Shown here: one piece after another, positions 40,435 through 50,371 of the stretch
How positions within the stretch are numbered: the first letter of the stretch is position 1
How the letters are laid out: every line of letters starts with the position of its first letter
Made by a program: the position numbers and the translations under genes
NCBI RefSeq assembly: GCF_022539665.2
Contig: NC_081339.1
Span: 4,888,017 to 4,952,016 of the forward strand
DNA: 64,000 bases
Reading direction: 5' to 3'
Source: Daphnia carinata
Lineage: Eukaryota > Arthropoda > Branchiopoda > Diplostraca > Daphniidae
The notes under the pieces: generated by a model
Database searches by the model: none
Told to the model about the DNA's origin: nothing
Seen by the model: only the letters and a program-made list of their open reading frames with translations

Positions 40435-41185
40435 ATGGTGTCTTATACTCGTCTAAGTTCGAATTTATTCAGAGGACTGTCTGTTACGAATATCGTGCTA
40501 TGGATAATCTGCACTGGTCTGGTGGTAAGTTAAATTTCACAAACTGAATTTTTAATTGAAATTTTTTTTTTTCTATTTGTTTTATTTACGCAGACGGCCA
40601 TCACGATTCGCTATACAAATCTCGCGGCTGGATATACGGAAAACTCAGTGGGCAATTTAGATTTTGTCTTTGCTGGATTGTGGTCCAGCTTATTTTATGG
40701 AATAGGTGGACTAGTTGGATTGTGTGCCAGCTACGAATGCAAGAAGCACCAGTAAATGTCACGTTTAAAATTATTTTTCTTTAATGCAACTAATTAATAT
40801 TTAAATAATTCTAGGATGAAAGTAGTGGCCGTTTTATGTGGGCTTGGATTTTGCGGAGCTATCGTCGCCGCCGGAATATCTGGTCACATCGCTGCTTACA
40901 TCACTGAAAATAAAGATGACACTAACAATACGATTTGCCATCCAGAAGTATTCTACCCTCCCGTGTTCACCGAAGTGCAGCTGGAACAAGACTGTAAGTT
41001 AAAATCTAGAAAATAAGAGCAGTCCATTTTAAATCGTATTTTTAATGTCTACAGGTAAGGTGTGGGCGATTTTAGAGTACATGTTAATGGCATACAGTAT
41101 TGCTGCAGTCGTAATCAATGCTATTCTGTTAATATCCGTCGCAATTGCTTTGACTGGACCGAAAAAGAAAAATAATTTTGCCTGA
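40435..41185 (+). CDS. Four-span membrane protein, paralogue 2
   Basis: Paralogue of the neighbouring minus-strand gene. Exons: 40435-40524, 40594-40751, 40815-40993, 41055-41185, giving 558 nt in frame and 185 aa. Exons 1 and 2 have exactly the same lengths as in paralogue 1 (90 and 158 nt), and the intron phases 0, 2, 1 are identical. Hydrophobic segments: around VTNIVLWIICTGLV, FAGLWSSLFYGIGGLVGLC, VLCGLGFCGAIVAAGI and SIAAVVINAILLISVAIAL. A longer third exon gives a larger loop with a CHPEVFYPPVF motif comparable to ICYPPLPF in the paralogue. The basic tail GPKKKNNFA matches GPKKSTG. Topology suggests a tetraspan-like protein, but no CCG motif of true tetraspanins is seen. Function unknown. 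Confidence 0.8.
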
Positions 41186-41760
41186 AATGATAGCCATTGT
41201 CTCAAAACACGATCTTTTAGAAAATTATGGTAGGCATTTCTATGTCAGGTGCACGCTTGGCACGTGTCACGTTACACAGGATGTGTTTATAGAGATTCAT
41301 ATTTTTATATTGCTTTTAATGCCATTTTTTTTAAGTGTGTTAAAGATATGGTTGGTGGTCACGTTACGTGATAATCGTTGATGAGTCATGACACTGCCTT
41401 ATCTGTATTTATATTATTTAGCTCCACTTGATATTGATTTTCCTTGAAGTTTGCTTTTTTTAATGGTTGAAAATTTTAACAAAATTAGTCAAAGTATTGG
41501 ATGCTTTCCCATTTGAAATGGAAAAAATTATTTGTTAATCCTTTTCCTATTTATCCGAAGCAAACTAGACCTTTTCAAATACAACCATGTGGTCTTACGG
41601 CATATTTCCAATATGTTTGTCGACAAGAATTCGTTTATTGGGCAGCCAAAAAATTCAAAAGTCATTTGAACTAATATTAGTTGGAACTTGGAACCAATTG
41701 CAACGGACAGGAAGCGTGATGTTCCTCAGGTATTGTGAAATACTCCCAGCTATTTGCCAG
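41186..41760. other. Intergenic spacer
   Basis: AT-rich spacer between the four-span gene and a small secreted-protein gene. No exon with convincing splice sites was seen. Confidence 0.5.
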
Positions 41761-41769
41761 TATATAAAG
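41761..41769 (+). promoter_or_regulatory. TATA box of the small secreted-protein gene
   Basis: TATATAAAG, 61 nt upstream of the start codon at 41822; implies a short 5' leader of about 30 nt. Position and match are typical of highly expressed arthropod genes. Confidence 0.65.
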
Positions 41770-41821
41770 TCTGAAAGAGGTGGGAAAAATGGAACGAGTC
41801 TCACACGTTGGATAAAGAAAC

Positions 41822-42220
41822 ATGAAGATCATTCTGATGGCGGTAATAGTTTCCTTAAAGTTCTTGTGGATCAGTTTAATCATTTTATGCTTTAGATATT
41901 TCTGTTGGCTCTTTTGACGGCTGCGAACGCATCCCCTTACAACAGAGTTCGGTAAATTTACAAAAATTTATTAAACCACTTGAAATAAGTTTTATCAATT
42001 CACTGGAAATCATTTAATGCGTAGGAGGACTGCACAATTCAGTAGTGTAAACACCCTTCCATTTTACTTGAACGCTCTTTCGACATGGTTCTCGACGTTG
42101 AACAGCTTCAACAACGGGCCACAATTCTATTCGCCCAGCTTTAACGGCTTTCTACCATTAGTTTATTCGCCTAGTTATGACTCTAACGGCTACCGGCCTT
42201 TTTATTCTTCTATTCCTTAA
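41822..42220 (+). CDS. Small secreted protein (90 aa, 3 exons)
   Basis: I do not recognise a family. Exons: 41822-41842, 41896-41951, 42025-42220, giving 273 nt in frame. The first two exons encode a clear signal peptide (MKIILMAIFLLALLTAANAS) split after seven residues, the same micro-exon design as the cuticle genes nearby. The mature part is rich in Phe, Tyr, Ser, Pro and Asn (FYSPSFNGF, VYSPSYDSNGY), has no cysteine and has no chitin-binding domain. A TATA box lies 61 nt upstream of the ATG and AATAAA about 110 nt after the stop. It may be a structural cuticle or secretion component (inference). Confidence 0.75.
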
Positions 42221-42330
42221 TGTACCGACCATTAATTGTACTAACTGCACTCGCCTAACTGTACCCGTCGACTACTGGGACCGTATCAACCATAACGGCA
42301 GTTTAACATGTTAAAAGAAAGAATACAGTC

Positions 42331-42336
42331 AATAAA
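42331..42336 (+). terminator. Candidate poly(A) signal of the small secreted-protein gene
   Basis: AATAAA 111 nt downstream of the stop codon, and only about 50 nt from the stop codon of the convergent gustatory-receptor gene. Confidence 0.55.
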
Positions 42337-42386
42337 ATTTGAAAACAATTATTTCCTAAAGAACTGCTGATTAAGTGGGAAAAGAA

Positions 42387-43875
42387 TTAATGAGCGTCCA
42401 GTGATGCTCGTTGCTCCGTCTTGGCCATGTCCATCAAAACGATCTCGTAGGTCAGTATAGTACCGCACATCTACGACACCATAACAGTGAGAGTCCTGTG
42501 GCTTCTAGGATTGTGACGTAACTTACGGCTATCAGATAACTTTTTCCCAGCGTGAAGAAACCACAGCCAGTGAAACCCGACGGCAAGGTCAACTGATGAA
42601 CGAATCTTTTCGTCTGTCAAACAGAGAATCCCACAGAAACCACATCAGTCAACACGTCATAAGGAAAACAAGTATTTACCAAAAGCAGTTCGAGATCGTT
42701 GACATCAAAGACTTTTCCAGATTGTTCGTAAAGACTTCGTTGGCTTTTGAATTTCTCTCGATGGATCATTTCGGCAAAGAGAGAGGATGCAACAAAACGA
42801 ATAATCAAGTAAGCAGTGGTGATTGCAGTTGCTGTTAAAGCATGGCGTTTGTCTTGTTCAAGGAACAGACTGGATTCAATCCTCGAGCCGGTGAGGATGT
42901 TGATTTGCAGTGTCAGGTGAGCAACAATACTTAGACTTTCTATTAAGATAATCGGAGAAAAAATGTCGTCTGCTTCCTGATTGTGTAGAAATTAAAGGGT
43001 TTAGAATTTGTTGTTTTACTGGAATTAATTGAAATTCATTTTATACCGATATTAAAGCTTGCACTTTCCAGTAAGTTAGTCTGAGACTCTCTTTGGCTTC
43101 GAGTTCCAGTAAAGCCCAATGTTCGATTTTCCTTCGTAGTTGTTTTTGGTAAGCTGCAAAGATTAAACTTAAATTAATAACAGAAAAGTCGACAAACGGC
43201 ATAAATCCTGCAGCGAAAGGAGTCATCATCGAACGGAAAATGACCAGTGGAATCGAGTGATCTTCGACGTTGACTGTTGTGTTGAAAGGATAGCGAACGT
43301 ATTTCAGATTGACTGCTAATTCATTTAAAACTGTTGCTGCTCCTCCAATAGCTAAAACAATCCAACAATAGACAGCTAAGCGATCCTTGATCAAAATCAA
43401 TAGATTTTTTTTATCAATTTTAACGATTTATGTTTTTTTTTTGTATTTATACCTGCAGGTAACAGTCGATAGTGGTCAGTTGTTGTTCACATTCAATCAT
43501 TTTTGTAACAAGAATCGATAACCTTTTACCCAAGTAACAGAAACAAAGGACTGAAGTAATGAAGACGTTAAGAGAAATCGAAGATCGATCTGCAATTTCC
43601 AGCAGACCCACTATATCACTGCTCTTTTGTGATTCTAGGGAGGCCAGGTTATCGAAGAGGAAAGCCGTGGCTAACAACACGACACAAGCCGAATAAATTC
43701 TCGTGAAATTTAAACTACGCCACCACGATAATTCACGATATCGTTGGAAATCGAAAAGTTTAGAATTGGATCTCTGAGTGAATTTCATTGGTAGCAAACC
43801 AAGAGCCCTGTAAATGATCAGGTAAGGTATCAAAGCCCGTAACGTAATTGTCGACTTAAAATTACTTCTACCCAT
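42387..43875 (-). CDS. Gustatory receptor (7-transmembrane, 5 exons)
   Basis: Arthropod Gr-family chemoreceptor, a ligand-gated ion channel with inverted seven-span topology (family knowledge); ligand unknown. Exons in transcript order: 43875-43453, 43385-43047, 42976-42680, 42613-42527, 42470-42387, giving 409 aa, normal for Grs. All four introns are phase 0, and the last three cluster near the C-terminus, as in the Gr family. Hydrophobic spans are visible, for example SACVVLLATAFLF, ISLNVFITSVLCFCYL, YCWIVLAIGGAATVL, FVDFSVINLSLIFAA, TATAITTAYLIIRFVAS and FFTLGKSYLIAMCGTILTYE. The C-terminal signature TYxxxxxQF is present only in part: TYEIVLMDM lacks the Gln-Phe. It is convergent with the small secreted-protein gene. 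The ATG at 43875 is the first in the open frame. Confidence 0.88.
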
Positions 43876-44305
43876 TGCAAAGGTTAGTATTCAAATGAAG
43901 TAATTTCACTTGTGGTTAGAACAGTTATAGCCGGCTCACGAATCGGTAAAACAGGTAAGTGCAAGTGCGACATGAATTCAAGCACTTTTACACTTAATAA
44001 TTCACTGCCATATACCAGTGCAAAATGGCGTCTAATGGAACCCACTTGTAGAACATTGCGTCTGTTGACAGAGAACTTTTCGTAAATAGTTCGGAAGATA
44101 TTAAATATAATTAATTTTTTTGGACGATGTATTGATTGTACCCTGTACAAGTGATGGTTACAATGTTAATCCGCTTAAAGCGACAATTTGTGAACACGAA
44201 CAAAAATAGCAACTTTTTATTCAGAAAAATTTGACATCGTTAATGTCTGATGGCATTTGAAAACGTTTTGATATCATTTAATCGTTGATTGGTTTTTCAG
44301 CACCA
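43876..44305. other. Gustatory-receptor upstream region / 3' end of cuticle gene
   Basis: The gap between the gustatory-receptor start and the next minus-strand gene. An 88-codon open frame at 43884-44150 on the minus strand ends just before the receptor ATG. Its composition is not clearly coding and no splice link joins it to the receptor, so I treat it as noncoding. Confidence 0.45.
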
Positions 44306-45284
44306 TTACCACACGCCATAAGACGGTAAGTAAGCCAATTTGTAGCGATAAATTTGAGAAGATCCATTTTTAGTTTTTCTTCGTTTAGGTTCGGAATTAT
44401 TTGCTTTTTTCAACGTGTACACTTTGGTAAAAAGCGGGACGTGTATGGAAACTGCCGGCTCGTTATTTATGAGAACTGGCAGCGATGGTTCTTTCAAAAC
44501 ATTCTCAGTGTCACGAACCGTCACATCTACTGTCTTGATCGTTGTAACTTCCTCTGGAATTCTTTCTTGTTCAAAAATGTCTTCCTTGTGCGTCACAGTT
44601 TCGACAGTCTGGAAAGCAGGAGTTACTTCCGTGACACTACTCGTTACCTGGGCAGCAGGAGTTACTTCCGCGACACTATTCGATAGCTGGACAGGTGGGG
44701 AATTGACAACTGGATTGTAAAGATGCCTAGGCATAATCTCAGTCTTGGCCCGGTATCCTCTCTCATCCGCCTGGTACGTCACTTTGTACCACCGGCCATC
44801 ACCACTGAGGTAACTGTTAGAATGCATTAGGTTAAATTTTTACTTGTTTAATCTTAGTTTGTATCGTGTGCTATCAACGTGTTTGTAATGGCGTAGACTG
44901 TTTTTTACGTTTTTCTGAACGTACAGTTTTCTAACTTGCGCAACTTCTTGTTTGTTCAACGTTTAATCGTTTTAATTGGTAACGATGTTGACCACAATTC
45001 CGCAATCGTGAGAAGAAACTAACCTGTAATATCCTTGCACGGAGCGTCCGGGTATGCCAGTCTCGTGACGTGAATGAGTGTCCGTTGTATAACTCAAAAT
45101 CACTTGATTTTTCGCACGTGAATCCTGCGTCAAAGGTCTCGCTACAACTCCGAACACAGCGATGACGATGGACAAAATCTCAAGAAAACAAAAGCCCACC
45201 TCAGTTAGTTCCATTTGTATTTACTAAACTTTTTCTTTCAAAAGTGAAAGGGAATTTTCAAAAAAGACTTACAGAGAGGTACAT
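44306..45284 (-). CDS. Extended cuticle protein with chitin-binding (RR) domain, 3 exons
   Basis: Secreted structural protein of the exoskeleton; chitin_bind_4/Rebers-Riddiford-type domain. Exons in transcript order: 45284-45273 (12 nt, MYLS), 45178-45024, 44813-44306, giving 675 nt and 224 aa. The signal peptide MYLSILSIVIAVFGVVA is formed only after joining exon 1. The domain core reads SYTTDTHSRHETGIPGRSVQ, then GYYSYLSGDG, then YKVTYQADERGYRA, with a phase-2 intron inside GYY-S. The long tail is rich in Thr, Val and Glu (repeated VTPA motifs) and ends in a Tyr-rich YRYKLAYLPSYGVW. The tail is unlike other proteins I know. A TATAAAA lies 97 nt upstream of the ATG. Confidence 0.85.
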
Positions 45285-45380
45285 CTTACTGTTTGAATAG
45301 TTGGTCGTTGAATGACTCGATGGCAATTCAGCGGGTTCTTAAACACAGGATAGCGTCCTTGCATTGAAGCGCATCGTTTG

Positions 45381-45387
45381 TTTTATA
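45381..45387 (-). promoter_or_regulatory. TATA box of the 44.3-45.3 kb cuticle gene
   Basis: TATAAAA on the minus strand, 97 nt upstream of the start codon at 45284. A sequence match in a plausible position. Confidence 0.45.
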
Positions 45388-46627
45388 GGGGAATACCGCA
45401 ATTCTATCTCCTATATCATGGAATTCTTTTACCGCGGTCAATACACGTTAATCTATGGCTGAGAAAAACAAAACAAAAGGGAATTATACGTTACACCCGG
45501 ACAAAGGGGGAAAAAACGAAGATGTCAGCACTTTTTTTCGATTCGGAATTGGACAGTAGTGCGGTTAAAATTTAGCTAAAGGCACTAAACATATCCGTCT
45601 TTTGTTTCATGAATTTCTCAATATTAAACTTCTGTCAGAACAACGACACTTTAAGACGACCTTCCTTTTTTTTGTTGGATGGCCTTCGTGGTTTACTCGA
45701 CATGTCGACATAGTCCATCATCGTCTCATCAAATTATCCGTCATGTTGACATGTAGCGCGTACGGCCCAGAATATTCTTTTGAAAAGAGCTTTGGTCAAC
45801 GGACCGAAGACTATTGTAGAAGTAGGCTATGAATGCTCGGCCGCTTATTGACGTGGACATAAAAACAATGACTTGAGGAAGGTCCTGTATCCTGTGTTGC
45901 AATGTTTTTTAACTTCTTGTTTATTATTCAAAACTGTTGCAAATGGCTTCTAATTTCAGCATTTTTCTTTTTTTTTTTTTTTTTTTTTAGGGACTTGTTT
46001 TTTTTACCTTGCTGGTCATTGATGAGTGAAACAATGGCATGTCGTTATCGCGAGGGTCTTCCGTCCTACCATGGTGATTGTAATAACATGGGAGGGCGTG
46101 CCGTGGAAAACGAAAGTAACTTTGGTAAGTAAAAACAAGTCCTTATTTAACCACTCTATTTTTGTTTGAATACCTGTGTCATGATTTTCGATAATCCTGG
46201 CCCATGCTTAATTGACGATCTTACGAGTTATGCGTCATCATCTTCAAATCAGACGACAGAACTACGGATATCCAAGTTGCTTCTTCTTAGAAGTCTATAC
46301 GCAAGCAAACGTTTTATGGTCGACTCTTATGATACTGTCTAAAGAAAAGCTTGATCATTGTTGTTACCAAATTGGAATGGAATGTCCGAACGTTGTTCGT
46401 CAGCTGATGGAATTTTACTTGCTAAAAGGTACGTACGCTAAGCGTTCTTATCGGACAAACAGCCTGGATTCCGCGAAATTCCAAAGGGTCCTCGTACTCT
46501 ATTCTTCCTACAGATATTTCTGTTGCATAAGAATTTCCAACTTTCTTCTACTTGATTAATGTGAGATTGATTCCGAAATTCTGCTATGAATGACGTCAAT
46601 ATTTCTTTTGACTAGATACAGTTGATT
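45388..46627. other. Divergent spacer with possible 5' noncoding exons of the fem-1-like gene
   Basis: Contains a 20-nt T run ending in an acceptor at about 45990, then ordinary sequence up to a donor (ttg|gtaagt) near 46125. A further acceptor (gactag) ends at 46616, just before the fem-1-like ATG. These may be 5' UTR exons. Open frames inside (for example around 46040 and 46212) have no recognisable similarity and are not called. Confidence 0.35.
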
Positions 46628-48328
46628 ATGGCGTCCACGAAGAGGAACAGAGTTGATGATCTCTTCCGAGCTGTGGCTAGTGGCTCCGTAGGGGATCTGC
46701 ATGAAATATTCAAGGTAGAAAAACGTAAAGAATCAATTAAGCTGGCCCATTCCTACAATGAAATGGGAGAAACACCTTTGTTGGTGGCCATCAGCAAGCG
46801 AAAACTCCATGCAATGGAAATATTAGTGGAAAAGATGGAAGCTAACATCGGCCAAACCGGTCACTTTACGTCGAACGGTATCGAGTACGCCGAATGTCCG
46901 CCACTCTTTGCTGCCATTGTTTCTGACCAACTTCAGTTTTTCGAGTACCTGTTCAAGAGTCAGAAAACCAGAGAAAAACCTTCATTGGATTTTGATTCCT
47001 TCTTGTCGAGTTCCATAACTTGTCGTCAGAAAATCAACATTCTGAAATTGATAGGGGCCGCCTACTTATCAAGAAATTGGAGTTCATTCTTGCATGGATT
47101 GTCCTACTGGAAGAAGGCCGTGACACTCAGTAGCTCTACTGCCGACGCTGAAGAATCGCAGGTTCCTGTTTTTCAGTTTATGGACAGCACGTCAGAAGTG
47201 ATGGCATTGGAACAAATGGAGCGAATGGCCAGACATGAGACGGTATTCGATCGACGATTCGTAGTAGAACAAGCACTCATCGCCAGTCAACGAATCCTGA
47301 TCGATCTGCAGCTCTTCCCTAATATGTTTATCATTTCCCAGTTTGCTTATTACTCTTTGACTGTCTTGCCATCCCCACGTCAGTTTCAACATCAAACTAG
47401 AGACGAGCTTCAACATCTATCAAAAGCAATAATGTATACATTAAAGTTACTAAAAGTATGGTATGAAAAAAGCAATCCAAATTTGCATATTAGAAGGCAG
47501 GATTTCCGTCTCACTGAAGAAGCCATGTGCCTTTCACGGACTTTATTTGAATGCCTGAGAATGACAGTTCCTGATTACGGGTTGTCTTTTCGCGATATGA
47601 CGTTTGTGTTTGACTTGGTTTGTCAACAAATGCACAAGTTGTGCACCAAGCCATGGCCAGCTAAAAAAAGAATTCTTCCTACCCTTGCCAGAAAAATGGC
47701 AAGATGGGTACTTGATTATTACACAGTCATGTTTCACAGCTTCTCCCTATTTAGTCAAGAGGAATGTCAGCAATTTAAACAGCGTCTCTTCATTTATGTT
47801 CATCTTTATCAAGAATCAGAAACTTTCAGGCCAAATCTTCTCCATGAAGCTTGTCATCTCAGCTATGTTTGCCATCAGAAAGAACCCAATTACAACAAAT
47901 TTGTTCAATTGTTCTTGGATGCTGGAGAAGATCCCAATGCAACTGATAGCCAAGGCAATACACCACTTCACTGCTTGCTGGCAAAGAACCCATTTGAACA
48001 TTGGCTTACAAATACCTGGGACAATCAAGATGGAGCAGAACATAATTCAATCGTTAGCATAAATTATGTGGCTCTTACTAGACTCCTGTTGGATTCCGGA
48101 TGCCATGTTGATCACCCAAACGAAGCCGGAGAAACAGTTTTGGAATTGCTAAAACGAAGCAGAAAAATTCAACAACAAAATTTCAATAAACCTTTCGATC
48201 ATTATCTCGAATCAGTGATTAATACTGTTCTGCCTCTGAGTTGTTATTCCGCCCAGGTCATCCGAAAGCAAAACATATCAACAGAAGAACTTTTTCCCGC
48301 TTTGCAATTGTTTGTTCGACGACACTGA
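46628..48328 (+). CDS. fem-1: fem-1-like ankyrin protein, intronless
   Basis: Relative of FEM1, the substrate receptor of CUL2 ubiquitin ligases (family knowledge). A single uninterrupted frame encodes 566 aa from ATG 46628; human FEM1 proteins are about 620 aa. The N-terminal LFRAVASGSVGDL and ETPLLVAISKRKLHAMEIL stretches match the first family ankyrin repeats. ECPPLFAAIVSDQ follows, but the array then stops early. The sequence jumps to INILKLIGAAYLS, equivalent to the LELLGASF-type helix after seven repeats in canonical FEM1. The helical middle region and the two C-terminal ankyrin repeats (NKFVQLFLDAGEDPNATD.., TPLHCLLAK, LTRLLLDSGCHVD) are present. In contrast to every neighbour it has no coding introns, which suggests retroposition or intron loss. 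Function as a ligase adaptor is inferred. Confidence 0.85.
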   Translation: MASTKRNRVDDLFRAVASGSVGDLHEIFKVEKRKESIKLAHSYNEMGETPLLVAISKRKLHAMEILVEKMEANIGQTGHFTSNGIEYAECPPLFAAIVSDQLQFFEYLFKSQKTREKPSLDFDSFLSSSITCRQKINILKLIGAAYLSRNWSSFLHGLSYWKKAVTLSSSTADAEESQVPVFQFMDSTSEVMALEQMERMARHETVFDRRFVVEQALIASQRILIDLQLFPNMFIISQFAYYSLTVLPSPRQFQHQTRDELQHLSKAIMYTLKLLKVWYEKSNPNLHIRRQDFRLTEEAMCLSRTLFECLRMTVPDYGLSFRDMTFVFDLVCQQMHKLCTKPWPAKKRILPTLARKMARWVLDYYTVMFHSFSLFSQEECQQFKQRLFIYVHLYQESETFRPNLLHEACHLSYVCHQKEPNYNKFVQLFLDAGEDPNATDSQGNTPLHCLLAKNPFEHWLTNTWDNQDGAEHNSIVSINYVALTRLLLDSGCHVDHPNEAGETVLELLKRSRKIQQQNFNKPFDHYLESVINTVLPLSCYSAQVIRKQNISTEELFPALQLFVRRH

Positions 48329-48756
48329 AACATGAAGTGAATCAAGCAAAAAGAAGTTTAAATTAATTAAATTTGAAACTTCACCAGTAGATGGCTCTGT
48401 TCGTGTACTGTCATGTGCCCCTTTTTCTACCATGTGGTGTTACGTCTGTTTCAAGTCCCGCCAGTTTTATTTTCTTGCTTTTTCGCATGAAAATCAGGTC
48501 CTGATTCATTTCTGAGCAGGTGATGAGAGATATATTACATTCTCCTTGCATTAAACCTCGAAGTAAAATATAAATCGACATTTTGCAACGCAGATTTCAA
48601 CTGTATTAACAAGGAAAAGTTTGTCGTTGTTGAATGGCTCCAACAGGCAACGAACAACAATGGACGACACCCACCGGTGAGTAATCGTAAAACAGTTGGT
48701 AGGAAACAACCTTAGTAATCAACAAGAAAATTTTAACGAAATGTAGAAATGACGAT
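48329..48756. other. Convergent 3' UTRs
   Basis: Spacer between the fem-1-like gene and the minus-strand cuticle gene. No coding feature and no strong AATAAA identified. Confidence 0.5.
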
Positions 48757-49717
48757 CTAAAGAGCATAGACGTAGATCCCAGCCACAAAAGGGTAACCCA
48801 AATTGTAAGCAATGTCATAGTTCAGTAAAACTTTTGGTTCTTTGAACCTGATTTGACCTTTCGATTCTGGTGGCACTAAAGTTTTGGTTGCCTCTTGTTC
48901 AAACGTTGTGGAAATGACAGGGTGGTCTGTGATTTCAAACTTATGCTCTTCTATCATTGACTTTGGTTCTGTCGTAATGGATTCTTCTGTTGAGGATGGA
49001 GAAATTCCTGAATTTAAGACTCCTCTCTGGGGTTCATTAATTTTCTTTGTAAACAAAACCCCTGCTTGAAATTTGGGTGTAATCTTTTCTATGATTCTTG
49101 GTCGTCGTGTCGTAGGTGAAACATCTTCAGTCTCCGCGACTAGGGCAGTGGACGTCACGCGGTATCCTCTCTCGTCGGCTTGGTAAGTAACTTTTTGTTT
49201 TCTTCCACGAAAATCTACGAAACTGTTGCACAAATGAATAAGACATTAGAGAGTGTGATAACGTCATCACCGTCTAACTTTCTCCTGTTAATCAGGCCGA
49301 GCTTTCGAGAGAGAAAGAAGCTTTTGATCCCCCCCCCCCCCCCATCCATCAAACTCGTAATTTACGCGCATTTAAAAAACATGCAAACAAAACAGCTTTT
49401 AAAATAGCAAAGATGGCACTTGCGTGTAGAAGCCTTTCACGGCTCTTCCCGGTTCACCGGATTGGACGTGTCTTCCTGCTGGGCCGTCATACAAAACGGT
49501 GTAGTTGCCAGCATCTTCTACCGGGTTCCTCCCCGCGGGGAGATCGGATGCTTCCGCCGCCACCACAAAACACGCGAAGGCCATCAACTACAAAGAAGAA
49601 GATTATAAGACACCCACAAAAAAGCGAAAGGTGAAAGGGAAAGAAAAAACACTCATCATCAAGGTAGCCAAACACACGCCGACACGAAACACTTGGCCGT
49701 ACCTTGAAAAAACACAT
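48757..49717 (-). CDS. Extended cuticle protein with chitin-binding (RR) domain, 3 exons
   Basis: Secreted cuticle protein of the same design as its neighbours. Exons in transcript order: 49717-49703 (15 nt, MCFFK), 49587-49424, 49222-48757, giving 645 nt and 214 aa. The signal peptide MCFFKLMAFACFVVAAEAS appears after joining exons 1 and 2. The domain reads YTVLYDGPAGRHVQSGEPGR, then VKGFYTFVDFRGRKQ and VTYQADERGYR. Intron 2 starts with GC (tacac|gcaagt) rather than GT. No usable GT donor gives the conserved join, so I read this as a GC-AG intron. The tail is rich in Thr/Glu/Pro and ends with a Tyr/Gly-rich hydrophobic segment (YNLGYPFVAGIYVYAL). A TATAAAG lies about 60 nt upstream of the ATG. 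Confidence 0.83.
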
Positions 49718-49777
49718 CCTTGTTGTTCTTCCCGCTTTTCTTTTTTGCGGATGCTCGATGCTACCGCTGCCAACTCA

Positions 49778-49784
49778 CTTTATA
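49778..49784 (-). promoter_or_regulatory. TATA box of the 48.8-49.7 kb cuticle gene
   Basis: TATAAAG on the minus strand, about 61 nt upstream of the start codon at 49717, the same spacing as for two other genes in the window. Confidence 0.6.
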
Positions 49785-50371
49785 GACTGTTGCAAGTCGA
49801 GTCTTTCTCTTTCAGTTATATAGCCTTTCGGTTGAATGCTGATGATTTTTGTGTGGCGTTTTTTTTTTGTTTTACAATTGCTTGAAAGTCAGACAGTTTT
49901 AACATCTTCGTCTAGGGCATTCGGCATTGGTGAAGAGGCGTTGACGAAAACTAGGAGAAAATGTTCAATCCTTGTTGGGTTCACAACAACACTTTTTTTG
50001 AATTTTGAATCGTTTTTGAATCTGGGTTAGCCGCGCGTGTCAGTCCTCTAGAAAATCCGATTCTAATCGCATCGCACCTTTCTCGGCTAACGATTTCACC
50101 TTACCATTTTTCTCTTTGTTTCGCTTCCGTACAAAAACAAAGAAAGTAGTTAAACCACGATCATATTTTTTATTTAATTCGTTTATTTTGTTTTGTTCGT
50201 AACAGTAGCAAAAAAAAAAACAATGAAGAGAGATTTTCATTCGGCGATGCGAGAAAAGAAGATAATAAAAAGACGAAATCAATTGGGCAGTCGGAAATGA
50301 CGAGGGGAAAATGAATTCGATTACATTCAGAAAAGTAAAGAAAGAAAGGGGGAGACGTAATGGAGTTGAAT
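49785..50371. other. Intergenic spacer between cuticle genes
   Basis: Contains the upstream part of one cuticle promoter and the presumed 3' UTR of the next. Nothing coding recognised. Confidence 0.5.

Noticed and set aside
43884-44150. 88-codon minus-strand frame upstream of the gustatory receptor
   Set aside because: It ends in a stop before the receptor ATG, cannot be spliced in frame to it, and resembles no protein I know.
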